From NCBI RefSeq assembly GCF_014201355.1, contig NZ_JACHEG010000006.1, positions 235,905 through 299,904 on the forward strand: DNA of 64,000 bases, written 5' to 3'. Below are positions 44,414 to 52,248 of the stretch, in pieces (position 1 is the first letter of the stretch; every line of letters begins with the position of its first letter). The stretch comes from Aliirhizobium wenxiniae. Its GTDB lineage: Bacteria > Pseudomonadota > Alphaproteobacteria > Rhizobiales > Rhizobiaceae. Position numbers and translations under genes: made by a program. Under the pieces are notes generated by a model, which worked only from the letters and a program-made list of their open reading frames with translations, did not search any database and was not told where the DNA came from.

Positions 44414-45041
44414 TCTGATCAACAGGCTGGCAAGTGATCTGCGGCCGGTGCCGCGCGGCGCGCTGGGGCGTCTGCTGTTTTTTGTTCTTATCCCCGGCCT
44501 CGCTTTGTCGGCCGCGATGATCCTGTTCGGACATGGCCCGCGGCCCGATCTGGCCACAGCCATCCATCTACCTGCCTTCTGGGTGAAATCGATCTATCCG
44601 CTTGCCTTGACCGTCATTGGTATAACAGCGCTGATGGTGGTTGCTCGCCCCGGAGGCCGACCAAGAAAGGCAGGCCTCGCATCGCTCGCCCTCTATCTCG
44701 TACTCGTAGCACTCGGAATGTGGCAGCTCCGCGTGGCGCCTGCCGAAGACTATCCGAGACTGATTTTCGGAATTTCCGCCTGGATCTGCCCGTTCATCAT
44801 TGTTGCAGCAGCGCTTCCCGTTTTTGCCGTAATTGTTTTCTTCCTGCGCCGAAGCGCGCCAACCAACCTGCCTTTGGCGGGCTTGATCGCTGGATTGGTA
44901 GCAGGCTCGGGAGGCGCTTGGACCTATTCCTGGGGCTGCATCGAAAACGGGCTCCCTTTCGTCGCACTCTGGTATACTTTGGGGATCGCTCTGTGCGGTA
45001 TGCTTGGATTGACTTTCTCGCGCCCTTTGCTTCGTTGGTAA
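44400..45041 (+). CDS. NrsF/DUF1109-type anti-sigma factor
   Basis: 213 residues, GTG start overlapping the sigma gene by 14 bases. Short cytoplasmic N-terminus MKTDDLINRLASDLRPVPRG, then six membrane segments (LLFFVLIPGLALSAAMILFG; SIYPLALTVIGITALMVVA; LALYLVLVALGMWQL; FIIVAAALPVFAVIVFFL and others) and GAWTYSWGCIENGLPFVALW with a Cys. Typical of NrsF/DUF1109 anti-sigma proteins, which sense periplasmic stress. Confidence 0.9.
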   Translation: MKTDDLINRLASDLRPVPRGALGRLLFFVLIPGLALSAAMILFGHGPRPDLATAIHLPAFWVKSIYPLALTVIGITALMVVARPGGRPRKAGLASLALYLVLVALGMWQLRVAPAEDYPRLIFGISAWICPFIIVAAALPVFAVIVFFLRRSAPTNLPLAGLIAGLVAGSGGAWTYSWGCIENGLPFVALWYTLGIALCGMLGLTFSRPLLRW

Positions 45042-45191
45042 ACGGCGGGCGGGCGCGAACTCGGTCCGCATTGATCGCCGGTCTAAGGTCTTGAACGGAT
45101 ATGAACCGCCGGCCACGCTGTTTCGCTTGATATTAAACTGAAGCAAAAGAAGAGATGGCGGCCTAAGCTTCAATGCGTGGCCGCCGCCTAC
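45042..45191. other. short intergenic region, no feature seen
   Basis: About 150 bases between the converging NrsF-type and HU genes. No clear hairpin terminator identified. Confidence 0.4.
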
Positions 45192-45470
45192 TTATTTGTT
45201 GAGCGTGTCCTTGAGCGCCTTGGCTGGCGAGAAGGCCAATTTCTTCCCAGCAGCAACTTTGATTGTTGCTCCGGTCGCTGGATTGCGAGCTTCACGCTCC
45301 GGTGTGTCTTTAACCTTGAATTTGCCAAATCCAGGGATGGACGTCTCAGCGCCCGACACCGCTGCTGAGGTGATTGCGGCGAACACCGCCTCGACAATTG
45401 CTTTGCCCTGGGCTTTTGTCAGGCTATTGTCGGATGCGATCTTGTCGGCGATTTCGTTTGTTGTCGTCAT
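45192..45470 (-). CDS. HU family DNA-binding protein
   Basis: 92 residues, the normal size. EIADKIASDNSLTKAQGKAI, then the beta-arm region IPGFGKFKVKDTPEREARNP with the conserved GFG.F and RNP, and ATGATIKVAAGKKLAFSPAK. A nucleoid-associated architectural protein. Upstream AACGAGG gives a modest ribosome site. A second HU gene is common on rhizobial plasmids. Confidence 0.95.
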   Translation of the reverse strand: MTTTNEIADKIASDNSLTKAQGKAIVEAVFAAITSAAVSGAETSIPGFGKFKVKDTPEREARNPATGATIKVAAGKKLAFSPAKALKDTLNK

Positions 45471-45639
45471 AGCAGTCCTCGTTTAGTTGATAGACAAAGC
45501 ATTTCTCCACTTTGAGCGAACTGTCAGCATCAACCGCAATCTACGAGCCTTAGAGGCGAGGATGTCCACAGCTAAAGAGCTCGAAAGGCCCTGGACACGG
45601 ACGGAACGCGCCACATCAGGCCGAGCTGCACGGCGGACC

Positions 45640-45664
45640 GGAACTGTTTTCCCTCGGCTAACTT
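45640..45664 (+). promoter_or_regulatory. GGAAC-N18-TT stress-sigma promoter of ligD::ku relic
   Basis: GGAAC at 45640-45644, 18 bases, TT at 45663-45664, 31 bases before the ATG at 45696. NHEJ genes of Sinorhizobium meliloti are reported to be under RpoE2 control, which fits. Confidence 0.5.
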
Positions 45665-45695
45665 GAATCGTGTGCGAGTGACAGGAGTTTTGTAA

Positions 45696-45870
45696 ATGCG
45701 TCAGTACCAAAAGCGTCGCTCCAACCCACTGCTGCAGAGCGACCAAGTTGCGCTGTCGCAGCTGCGTCGCCCGCGCGACCCCGCTCAACCAAACCTGCCA
45801 TTCGATCCACTGCCGGACCGGATTGAGCCTTGTCTGGCGCTCCTGAAATCGTCACCTCCTAGGGGCCCCG
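45696..45870 (+). pseudogene. ligD: ligD (DNA ligase D) 5' remnant
   Basis: MRQYQKRRSNPLLQSDQVAL then RDPAQPNLPFDPLPDRIEPC and LALLKSSPPRGPDW. This is the start of a rhizobial LigD ligase module (PNLPFDPxPDRxEPCLALLK..PPxGPDW), cut off just before the KxDGxR nucleotidyl-transfer site. The reading frame runs on into ku sequence in another frame. Confidence 0.8.
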
Positions 45871-46173
45871 ACTGGTGCGAGCGGAGGAGAACTACTTCGA
45901 GGATATCGAGGCGGAGGCCAACAAGGAACTGATCCCCCTCGTCCAGAGGCTTATCAAACAAAAGACGACGCGTTGGTCGCCAGACACGGTCAGCGGTCCA
46001 ATCCAGGATCGCGCTCCATGCTCTGATCGAGCAAAAGAAAAAACAGCTCAAGCCGAAGATGGCCGCGAAGGGTAAAAAAGGCGGATGCCGCACCAGCTTC
46101 GAACGTCGTGAACATAATGGACGCCCTACGCAAAAGCGTTGAGGCGGATCTTAAAAAGAAAAAGGCTGGCTGA
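45870..46173 (+). pseudogene. ku: ku (NHEJ DNA end-binding protein) 3' remnant, frameshifted
   Basis: Three frames in turn: RAEENYFEDIEAEANKELIP LVQRLIKQKT (45873-45970), ALHALIEQKKKQLKPKMAAK (46010-46070), then APASNVVNIMDALRKSVEAD LKKKKAG with TGA at 46171-46173. The SNVVNIMDALRKS ending is the C-terminal segment of bacterial Ku. The DNA-binding beta-barrel is gone. Joined to the ligD start by a deletion. Confidence 0.8.
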
Positions 46174-46202
46174 AACGCAGGAGGAAACTGAAATCCGTCT
46201 GT

Positions 46203-46499
46203 GTGAACCCGCACCGTTTATCTATTTTCGAGGACGGGCGGATCGCCGTGACCGATGGATATTCCGTCTGGCTAGTCATAGTCACCTGCGAAGCAATGAA
46301 GGCCACGGCGCCTCCGCCGGAGAAAACGCTGAGGCGGCTCGTCCGCTACGCCGAGTTCTATCGCGACCTTGCGGCGACGATCATACGGCGTTGCGAGGAT
46401 GTAGACGGCAAGGTTTGGGTGCGCGAAAGTGATGTGGTCGCAGCTCAAGGGGCACGCGGTGTGCTAGGCCAGACCATTCAAACTCTGGATCGCGTTTAA
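46203..46499 (+). CDS. hypothetical protein
   Basis: 98 residues from a GTG at 46203. HRLSIFEDGRIAVTDGYSVW, then TLRRLVRYAEFYRDLAATII RRCEDVDGKVWVRE. Soluble, no family recognised. It follows the ku relic after 29 bases and may have been part of the NHEJ operon. Its start is uncertain because no clear ribosome site is visible. Confidence 0.5.
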   Translation: MNPHRLSIFEDGRIAVTDGYSVWLVIVTCEAMKATAPPPEKTLRRLVRYAEFYRDLAATIIRRCEDVDGKVWVRESDVVAAQGARGVLGQTIQTLDRV

Positions 46500-46671
46500 G
46501 CAGCGAAACCAAGCCACCTCGGACACCGGACGGCCGCTGCGGGGTCGGCTTTGGAGGCTAAGCAACCCAGCTTCCAGATTTCAAAAGACAAGTACTGGTC
46601 ACTGATCTGATGGATGCAAGAAGAGCGGTCAAGGATGCGAAGGACGATGCGTGGTGGGCAATCCCTTCATA
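46500..46671. other. intergenic, nothing seen
   Basis: Short region between the hypothetical gene and the terminator of the minus-strand secreted protein. No gene or repeat noted. Confidence 0.4.
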
Positions 46672-46696
46672 GAAAAAGCCCCGTATAAACGGAGCC
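46672..46696 (-). terminator. Rho-independent terminator of the Gly/Ser-rich protein gene
   Basis: Minus strand: GCTCCG and CGGGGC stem (one G-U wobble) around a 6-base loop, followed by T5. It lies 24 bases after the stop at 46720. Confidence 0.6.
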
Positions 46697-46719
46697 CTCT
46701 CTTGTGCTTTCGAGCTGAG

Positions 46720-47025
46720 TTAGCAGGATGTTCCAGCTGTCCCGGCGCCCGGGTTTGTGCTGGTGTTATTGTTCTGATCGGACTGCGCGGCACCCTGTGT
46801 ACCGCCGGGAGCACCGCAGTTAGTGTTCGAGCTACCCTGATCAGCGCCCTGATTGCCGCCACTATTGCTGCCACCAGAATTATTGCTACCGGAGGAGTTG
46901 CTGTCGCTGCTGGTTCCGCTGCTGTTACCGCCATTTCCGCTGTTGTTTCCACCACCGGAAGTCTGAGCCATCACTGATGTTGCCAGACCGATAGACAGCG
47001 CTGTTACCGCGAGAATTTTCATCAT
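46720..47025 (-). CDS. small secreted Gly/Ser/Asn-rich protein
   Basis: 101 residues. Signal peptide MMKILAVTALSIGLATSVMA cleaved near AQ. The mature part is low complexity (GGGNNSGNGGNSSGTSSDSN ..), with a Cys near the middle (SSNTNCGAPGG) and a Cys as the final residue. Probably extracellular or periplasmic and disordered. GTGAGGA precedes the start (ATG at 47025 or 47022). Under a GGAAC-type promoter at 47060. Confidence 0.75.
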   Translation of the reverse strand: MMKILAVTALSIGLATSVMAQTSGGGNNSGNGGNSSGTSSDSNSSGSNNSGGSNSGGNQGADQGSSNTNCGAPGGTQGAAQSDQNNNTSTNPGAGTAGTSC

Positions 47026-47059
47026 TATTTGTTTTCCTCACCTGACCCTACATGCCCCG

Positions 47060-47084
47060 AACCTTGCCCGCTGAGAATAGTTCC
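47060..47084 (-). promoter_or_regulatory. GGAAC-N18-TT stress-sigma promoter
   Basis: Minus strand: GGAAC at 47084-47080, 18 bases, TT at 47061-47060. 34 bases before the ATG at 47025. Confidence 0.6.
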
Positions 47085-47237
47085 GCGACACTGGCTCGAA
47101 GAGGAAGATGTCACCGCGGTGGGATTCGACTCTCCGTTGAAAGCGCGTATGCTTGAACAATCGTCGGCAACCGAAGAGGTAGGCGTCGGCGACTGAGAGT
47201 TACGCTTTGCTCCCGCCTGCATAAGGAGGGATGCGGC

Positions 47238-47456
47238 ATGAAGCGCTTTCTCAACCAGAACTTGACCCACCTACTCGAAGACCGTTCAACACTCTATAGC
47301 GGGAGCCGATCCGTACGTGCAGACCTTGTCCGAAGAACCTTGCTTGCTGCGCATGAAATCGAAATCGGTCTCGCGTCTGATATCGAGGAAGATATTTTCC
47401 TCCTGATGCACCGTATCGCTGAAGCCGACGAACGAGACGCTGGCATGATCGAGTGA
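47238..47456 (+). CDS. small hypothetical helical protein
   Basis: 72 residues with AAGGAGG ahead of the ATG. RFLNQNLTHLLEDRSTLYSG then SVRADLVRRTLLAAHEIEIG and DIEEDIFLLMHRIAEADERD: two amphipathic helices with acidic ends. Soluble, no family known. The first of a set of short stress genes in this interval. Confidence 0.6.
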   Translation: MKRFLNQNLTHLLEDRSTLYSGSRSVRADLVRRTLLAAHEIEIGLASDIEEDIFLLMHRIAEADERDAGMIE

Positions 47457-47477
47457 TGTCTAGGGCTGTGGGTATAA

Positions 47478-47503
47478 GGAACGATTTCCGATCGCGCATT
47501 GTT
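47478..47503 (+). promoter_or_regulatory. GGAAC-N19-TT stress-sigma promoter
   Basis: GGAAC at 47478-47482, 19 bases, TT at 47502-47503 (TGTT core). 24 bases before the ATG at 47528, with AAGGAG between. Confidence 0.55.
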
Positions 47504-47527
47504 CTCCCTTGATAAGGAGAAATCAAA

Positions 47528-47698
47528 ATGCGCCCACAGGACGAACCGAGCCTTCAAAACCACGCCGAACCGATGAAAGATCAGAAGCAGAAAGCCGTCT
47601 TCGGGAGGTCCACTCTGACACTCCTCGCGATCTTAGCAGTCATCGCCGCTCTCGTTTGGATTGGTATCGCGGTCTATGGTATCAGTGTCGGCACATAA
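47528..47698 (+). CDS. 56-residue single-membrane-segment protein
   Basis: ATG at 47528 preceded by AAGGAG. Polar N-terminus (MRPQDEPSLQNHAEPMKDQK) followed by a hydrophobic helix TLTLLAILAVIAALVWIGIA and VYGISVGT. Single-pass inner-membrane protein of unknown role, directly behind a GGAAC-type promoter. Next gene starts 3 bases after its stop. Confidence 0.6.
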   Translation: MRPQDEPSLQNHAEPMKDQKQKAVFGRSTLTLLAILAVIAALVWIGIAVYGISVGT

Positions 47699-47700
47699 GG

Positions 47701-47823
47701 ATGGATAACGACATCCCACCGCAAAAAGGGTACGGGCGCGGTTTGGTCGTGCTCTTGCTCGGCATAGTGCTTCTGATCGCGATTGCCGGGTTCTGGATTT
47801 TCTTTTTACCTCAAACGACCTGA
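47701..47823 (+). CDS. 40-residue single-membrane-segment protein
   Basis: ATG at 47701, 3 bases after the previous stop. MDNDIPPQKGYGRGLVVLLL then a hydrophobic stretch LGIVLLIAIAGFWIFFL. Probably translationally coupled to the gene before. Unknown function. Confidence 0.55.
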   Translation: MDNDIPPQKGYGRGLVVLLLGIVLLIAIAGFWIFFLPQTT

Positions 47824-47921
47824 GCCCAGACCGTCAAGCCAGTGGACGAATACATGGCCCGTGTCACGGCGGTCGAATAGCCAATCTTGCGCCGTGACCG
47901 ACTGACCGGTACCCCAAGCGT

Positions 47922-48038
47922 ATGAAGCAATCATCACGACGAGAACTCTTTTTCAGCCTTTTGCTGTTTACCTTCGTGGCAACTCTCACGACGTTCGGCG
48001 CGATATGGTTGTCATCAATCGCTATCTGGTTTCTTTGA
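47922..48038 (+). CDS. 38-residue single-membrane-segment protein
   Basis: MKQSSRRELFFSLLLFTFVA then TLTTFGAIWLSSIAIWFL: one long hydrophobic region after a basic start. No clear ribosome site. Third tiny membrane protein in this run. It could also be chance; the basic-then-hydrophobic pattern and the neighbours support it. Confidence 0.4.
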   Translation: MKQSSRRELFFSLLLFTFVATLTTFGAIWLSSIAIWFL

Positions 48039-48661
48039 AGCTAATGATGCCACAGCAACTCCAAGACTTAAGGTTGAGATGTCACGCGTCTGACAGGGGA
48101 CCCCCTCGTACGGTCTCAGCGGATGGAGAAACGTCAATTTTTGCGACCTCATAGTTGTAAGGCGCTTTTGGTGCGCCTCTGACTTGCAGTCTTTGCTCGC
48201 CTTCGGAACCACCCTAGGGGCAATTTGCGTGTACGGTGTCGTACTCTTTCTCCGCAGAGCATGCCAGCTATATCAACGATCTGGGTGCGATGGAGGCCGG
48301 TCCCCTTCCGACTACGGTTTATCCACGGAATTGACATGGTGCCGCAGCAACCGAAGCGGTTTCGGCACCCAATTGATACCGAGACAACAGATTGCGCAAA
48401 TGAGCGAAATTGTCCACGCTGCTTAGTATGCCTCTTCCCTATCATTTATCAGGGTATCACCATTAAAGAACTCATCGACCATATCGCGGAAAATGTTGCC
48501 GCGCACACAGAGCCAATAGAAGCTGCAGCGACGCTCGAAATACGCGCCATAGCGGGCATCTATAGTGGCACAGGATCGCACGTCTCGTTTTGTTGAAGAT
48601 ACCACTTTGGCGCAATACGTTGAGCTTGACGCCGACACACTGCGAGATCGGCCACGTCAGC
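48039..48661. other. intergenic region with one protein-like fragment
   Basis: No firm gene. One plus-strand frame reads GITIKELIDHIAENVAAHTE then PIEAAATLEIRAIAGIYSGT (48451-48596) and looks like a protein piece, but it has no start or ribosome site. It may be a remnant. Confidence 0.35.
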
Positions 48662-48686
48662 GGAACCTTTTGCTACCTTTCCTATT
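48662..48686 (+). promoter_or_regulatory. GGAAC-N18-TT stress-sigma promoter of candidate sRNA
   Basis: GGAAC at 48662-48666, 18 bases, TT at 48685-48686. A terminator hairpin follows at 48732, with no open frame between. Confidence 0.5.
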
Positions 48687-48692
48687 TTATAG

Positions 48693-48769
48693 CCGCCAGA
48701 TTCTTGTTGCGTACACACCGAGAATAAGGCGAGCCCCGCTACTTCCACGAAGTTGTAGCGGGGCTTTTG
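48693..48769 (+). ncRNA. candidate stress-induced small RNA
   Basis: Expected start about 7 bases after the TT at 48686, end at the T run of the hairpin, so about 75 nucleotides. There is no frame with a ribosome site inside. Defined only by promoter plus terminator; no homologue is known to me. Confidence 0.4.
48732..48768 (+). terminator. Rho-independent terminator
   Basis: AGCCCCGCTAC / GTAGCGGGGCT, an 11-base perfect stem with a 12-base loop, followed by TTTT at 48765-48768. Strong terminator with no protein gene upstream on the same strand. Confidence 0.8.
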
Positions 48770-48901
48770 ATGCCAGGGCGGTGGGTGTTAGCCGACGATC
48801 TGGTCTCACGTGTTTCTTCCGCCGCCTCTGACGCGCCTTTGGCTTGCAATCCCTATTCTTGAAGACTGCTAGAACCACACGGCGGGCTGCGTTTCGTTTG
48901 A

Positions 48902-49807
48902 CTATGCGCGTCCACGAGCATCCAGAGCATACCGACCCGGCTGAAATGCGTCGATGTTATCGGCAAGCCAATTCGCGACCGATCGTGGCTCCTGTCCAGT
49001 GAACATTTTGTACGTGTCTGTCGTCTCGGAGAGAACCGATTCGCGGAAAATCCGTTCAAGACCGAGGCGCATGTTGGCCGTCATCTCTGTCCAACCGATC
49101 TGAATGAGATGTTCGCGTTGCGCCTCGGGCGTCCGATGTTCATAGGTGACCTTGCGGTCAAGCAGACCCGTTAGCTCTTCAGCAATTTCGGTCATTGTGA
49201 CGGCAGCAGGTCCGGTCAGATGAAAAGCGCGTTGTGCATCAACATGATGGTTATCCAGCAAGGCCTTGAACGCCACGTCCGCGACGTCCCGCGTGTCAAC
49301 AAGATTAACGCGACCCTCTTTCGATGAGCCACCCCAAGTTCCTGACGCGACGGAGATAGCATCGCGAGTAAGGATGTCCACGAAGGTGCTAGCCCGCAAA
49401 ACCGTGTATCCGATGTCATAGGTCGCCAGATGGGCTTCGATCTTCATGTGCCAGTCGAACGGATGAAGTTTTGACGCTGGCCCCATCGCGGATACTTTGA
49501 CGATGTGAGACACACCAGCTCTCACCGCCGCATCGATAAGCGCAATCTCGTTTTCGGTCTGCTGCGGTGAAGTTCCATGCGCAAGAAACAACCGGCTGGC
49601 TCCTTGCATTGCACCTTCAAGCGTTGCCTGATCGGCGAAATCGACAGCTCGACGCCGCAGGTCAGCGGGAAGTCGATCAGTGTTCACATCTCTGGTGAGT
49701 GCGACAACTTCAACGGGCGCTTCTACCAATTGAGCAATAAGTGCGGTTCCGATCCGTCCGGTCGCTCCGGCGACGGCTATTCGATTGTCTGACAAGGCTG
49801 CCTCCAT
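48902..49807 (-). CDS. NmrA-family NAD(P)-binding protein
   Basis: 301 residues. Rossmann start RIAVAGATGRIGTALIAQLV (GATGxxG), then SHIVKVSAMGPASKLHPFDW and VLRASTFVDILTRDAISVAS, VNLVDTRDVADVAFKALL. Typical of the NmrA-like/atypical SDR group (azoreductase-like, redox sensing). Cytoplasmic. The ATG at 49807 is taken as the start, without a strong ribosome site. Confidence 0.88.
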   Translation of the reverse strand: MEAALSDNRIAVAGATGRIGTALIAQLVEAPVEVVALTRDVNTDRLPADLRRRAVDFADQATLEGAMQGASRLFLAHGTSPQQTENEIALIDAAVRAGVSHIVKVSAMGPASKLHPFDWHMKIEAHLATYDIGYTVLRASTFVDILTRDAISVASGTWGGSSKEGRVNLVDTRDVADVAFKALLDNHHVDAQRAFHLTGPAAVTMTEIAEELTGLLDRKVTYEHRTPEAQREHLIQIGWTEMTANMRLGLERIFRESVLSETTDTYKMFTGQEPRSVANWLADNIDAFQPGRYALDARGRA

Positions 49808-49983
49808 AATGGAAAATTCGCTGCCTTACAGACGCTATTCGAGCCATCATTGATTGTCAGTTTCGCGCATTTCTCCCGATCGATGTCAGGGCGGTGGGGT
49901 GCGCTTTCGGCCAAAACCATGCGTAATCGGGCGGCCCCGCAAGAGGCAAGCAGTACAATCCCGGTGCAACCGAGATAAGGGAG
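49808..49983. other. intergenic, nothing seen
   Basis: About 175 bases between the NmrA gene and the IS110 remnant. No feature seen. Confidence 0.4.
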
Positions 49984-50095
49984 ATGACGATGTTCTACGC
50001 TGCCTTAGACGTGTCATTGCGCTAAGTGGCAATTTGCATCATCGACGACGCCGGAAAAGTCAGGCTCGAACGGTATGTGCCATCAGACGTACCGG
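49984..50095 (+). mobile_element. IS110-family transposase N-terminal remnant
   Basis: MTMFYAALDVSLR then an in-frame TAA, then VAICIIDDAGKVRLERYVPS DVPD. The D in ALDVS and the DD that follow match the DEDD RuvC-like catalytic start of IS110 transposases. AAGGGAG precedes the ATG. Only about 110 bases remain, with a nonsense codon and no rest of the gene, so it is an insertion-sequence fossil. Confidence 0.7.
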
Positions 50096-50310
50096 ATAGG
50101 CGTTTGCATATTCGAGACGTCTCACCTGACACCCTGAGATTTTCGATACGCGCGCGGACATTCGCATGGGCACCGCGCGGTCAATGTGGATAGGCGCGTA
50201 CAGCAACCTTTTCGAGGCGATGATGGTTATCTAAAATACACATACTGAGGGCTGCAAAAGGAAGCCGCCAGCAAGAGCCGCACCGCCGTGGGTAGAGGGC
50301 GCGCGCTGTC
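50096..50310. other. intergenic, nothing seen
   Basis: About 215 bases between the IS110 and PAS remnants. No open frame of interest. Confidence 0.4.
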
Positions 50311-50708
50311 ATGTTTCCGCAGGTTATTTCGAAAATCCAACCACCATGCCTCGCGCTGTTTACATGGAATGTTCCAGAAAACATTCTGTTCGGCGATGAA
50401 ATCTATGCGCGTATTCACGGAATACCCGATGGAAGACTAGCGGAAGGCGCGGAGATCGAAGAGGTCATTGGATTGATGTTGGGGAGGCAGATCGCGAGCG
50501 AGTGGCACCCTCGCTTCATGCGTCCATCCTGGGCGGGAATATGGGCAGGATCGACTACCGCGTTACGGTCGACGGCACACTGCGCCACCTGTCGCCGTAC
50601 GCTCGATGTCTCCGCGACGAAGAAGCCGTTCCTTCATTCTTCACGGGCGGTGTGGCGCTCGATCTATCATTTTCGTTCGCTGACAGTCTGAAGAGCCAAA
50701 ATCACTGA
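50311..50708 (+). pseudogene. PAS-domain protein, frameshifted
   Basis: First frame LALFTWNVPENILFGDEIYA then RIHGIPDGRLAEGAEIEEVI GLML. One G seems lost from a G run (now G4 at 50481-50484); the next frame gives EADRERVAPSLHASILGGNM, GRIDYRVTVDGTLRHLSPYA, RCLRDEEAVPSFFTGGVALD. Together they make a PAS fold (DD..RV, then YRV..DG..R..). Remainder of a signalling protein; no effector domain remains. Confidence 0.7.
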
Positions 50709-50857
50709 TCTTTATGCTTCTCCAGCCGCCCGACCGTCCAAAGCCTTTCGAGTGTTGCGTCGACTTTGGCTCTGCGCTGTTCAACATCGAGTTTTGGTTT
50801 GACGTTCTTATCGCGAAGTTGATGCAGCAGCCGTATTAACGGCTCGTAAGTATCCAT
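50702..50857 (-). CDS. 51-residue hypothetical protein
   Basis: MDTYEPLIRLLHQLRDKNVK then PKLDVEQRRAKVDATLERLW and TVGRLEKHKDQ. Highly charged helix, no membrane segment. GGAAG lies before the ATG. Its 3' end overlaps the PAS remnant by 7 bases. Not recognised. Confidence 0.45.
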   Translation of the reverse strand: MDTYEPLIRLLHQLRDKNVKPKLDVEQRRAKVDATLERLWTVGRLEKHKDQ

Positions 50858-51182
50858 CGATCTTCCGTCCCAGCCGGATATCCTTTTTAGTAATAATCGA
50901 GCAGTTTGTCCGCTAGGTTGATCGTTACATTCGATGGTACGATGAGAAGCGTATCAAATTGTCATTGGGGTCGCTCAGCCCGATCGAGGATCGCAGAAGT
51001 CTCGGCCATAACGTCAAAATCAGTCCAAGTTTTTATCCGCATCCCCGCCGGGTCAGCTCTCAGTGGAAATCAACACTGACTGGTTTGACACGGTCCGACG
51101 CACTTTTTGAAACTGAGCCGAGATATATACTCACCGCCTACCCATCACAGGTGACCACTTTCCCCCAGTGCCCGAATACGAA
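50858..51182. other. intergenic, nothing seen
   Basis: About 325 bases of low coding signal. I see no gene here. Confidence 0.4.
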
Positions 51183-51206
51183 GAGGCCACCCCATGGGGT
51201 GGCCTC
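51183..51206. terminator. perfect 24-base palindrome, likely terminator of general stress protein gene
   Basis: GAGGCCACCCCA / TGGGGTGGCCTC, a perfect palindrome 26 bases after the stop at 51232. It has no long T run on the minus strand, so termination strength is uncertain. Confidence 0.45.
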
Positions 51207-51231
51207 TGATGGCGTTACAACATGGCAGGCG

Positions 51232-51843
51232 TCAGACGCGCGGAGCGGTGCGATAGCGGGCCCGCTCAGCAGCGATCTGATCTTGGGTGTAGGGATCGGC
51301 GGTGTCGTCGAAACGGTTCCAGCCTTCAGTTGTGTAGTCCTGGCGGCGCGCGGTGAGATCGACGGAACGAGAGCTGCGAAGGATAGCCTCCGAAGCGGCA
51401 ACCTTGTCGTCCTGAACCTTCGCCGCGACGACTGCGCCCCCGCGACGGACACCCTCAGCATAGACGTGCGCATCTTCTTCTTTGACGCCGGATTCGATCA
51501 TCGCACCGACGATGCCGCCAACAGCTCCGCCGGCGACTGCACCTGCGACTGCACCTGCTGCGGTTGCCGCGAGCCAACCAGCGGCCACGACAGGACCTAC
51601 GCCTGGGATTGCTAACATACCGAGACCCGTTAGCAGCCCTCCAGCACCACCGGCGACGGCTCCGATCCCCGCGCCAGTACCCGCGCCTTCGGCAGCGTTG
51701 TTGCCCTGACCTTCGATGTCCTCTTTACCGTCCTTGTTTGAAATGATGCTGATGTGATCGGACGGCACACCTGCGTCTTCAAGAGCCTTCACGGCGAAGT
51801 GGGCATCGTCGTAGGAGTCGTAGAGACCTGTGATCGTACGCAT
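51232..51843 (-). CDS. general stress protein (17M-like, YflT domain)
   Basis: 203 residues. N-terminal MRTITGLYDSYDDAHFAVKA LEDAGVPSDHISIISN (YflT-type beta-alpha fold), a central glycine/alanine-rich hydrophobic segment (GAGIGAVAGGAGGLLTGLGM .. GAVAGAVAGGAVGGIVGAMI), and a polar tail. ACGAGGA before the ATG. The glycine zipper suggests membrane insertion; role unknown, found as stress-induced in rhizobia. Confidence 0.85.
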   Translation of the reverse strand: MRTITGLYDSYDDAHFAVKALEDAGVPSDHISIISNKDGKEDIEGQGNNAAEGAGTGAGIGAVAGGAGGLLTGLGMLAIPGVGPVVAAGWLAATAAGAVAGAVAGGAVGGIVGAMIESGVKEEDAHVYAEGVRRGGAVVAAKVQDDKVAASEAILRSSRSVDLTARRQDYTTEGWNRFDDTADPYTQDQIAAERARYRTAPRV

Positions 51844-51886
51844 GGGAGTTTCCTCGTTATCTTGTTCTTAGTTTTAAGGTTCTGGC

Positions 51887-52204
51887 TTACTGCGCCATCG
51901 TAATGTTGCCCTGGAAGTCGAGCGCGACAGTTCCGTGCTTGCCGTCTTTGGTGCCCATCGCGCGCCAGATACCCTGGTCATCCAGCTTCAAGCCGGACAC
52001 CTCGGTATAGCCAGCTTCCTCGATGCGCGACTTAGCCTGAGCTTCGGTAAAGCTATTCTTGCCAGCAACAGGTGCGCCCGGGTTCTGCTCACCTGAAGTC
52101 GAGACCGCAGGGGTCGTCTGCGAGGTCTTCGGCGTTTCGCTCTGAGCAAAGGCAGCAGAGGTCGAGAGAAGAACGGCGGCAACGCTAAAAGCGATTTTTT
52201 TCAT
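51887..52204 (-). CDS. secreted PepSY-like protein
   Basis: 105 residues. Signal peptide MKKIAFSVAAVLLSTSAAFA. Mature part: a disordered T/S/P linker, then a PepSY-type unit KNSFTEAQAKSRIEEAGYTE VSGLKLDDQGIWRAMGTKDG KHGTVALDFQGNITM. CTGGAG precedes the ATG. Periplasmic. Under a GGAAC-type promoter at 52249. Confidence 0.85.
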   Translation of the reverse strand: MKKIAFSVAAVLLSTSAAFAQSETPKTSQTTPAVSTSGEQNPGAPVAGKNSFTEAQAKSRIEEAGYTEVSGLKLDDQGIWRAMGTKDGKHGTVALDFQGNITMAQ

Positions 52205-52248
52205 AGTCTTACTCCAGATTCTTGCACCCGGTTCGAATGCAATGGAAG

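Noticed and set aside
43766-44563. 265-codon minus frame opposite the ECF sigma gene
   Set aside because: Antisense shadow of a sigma gene with clear regions 2 and 4.
48149-48445. 98-codon minus frame in the intergenic region
   Set aside because: Basic, low-quality composition; treated as noise.
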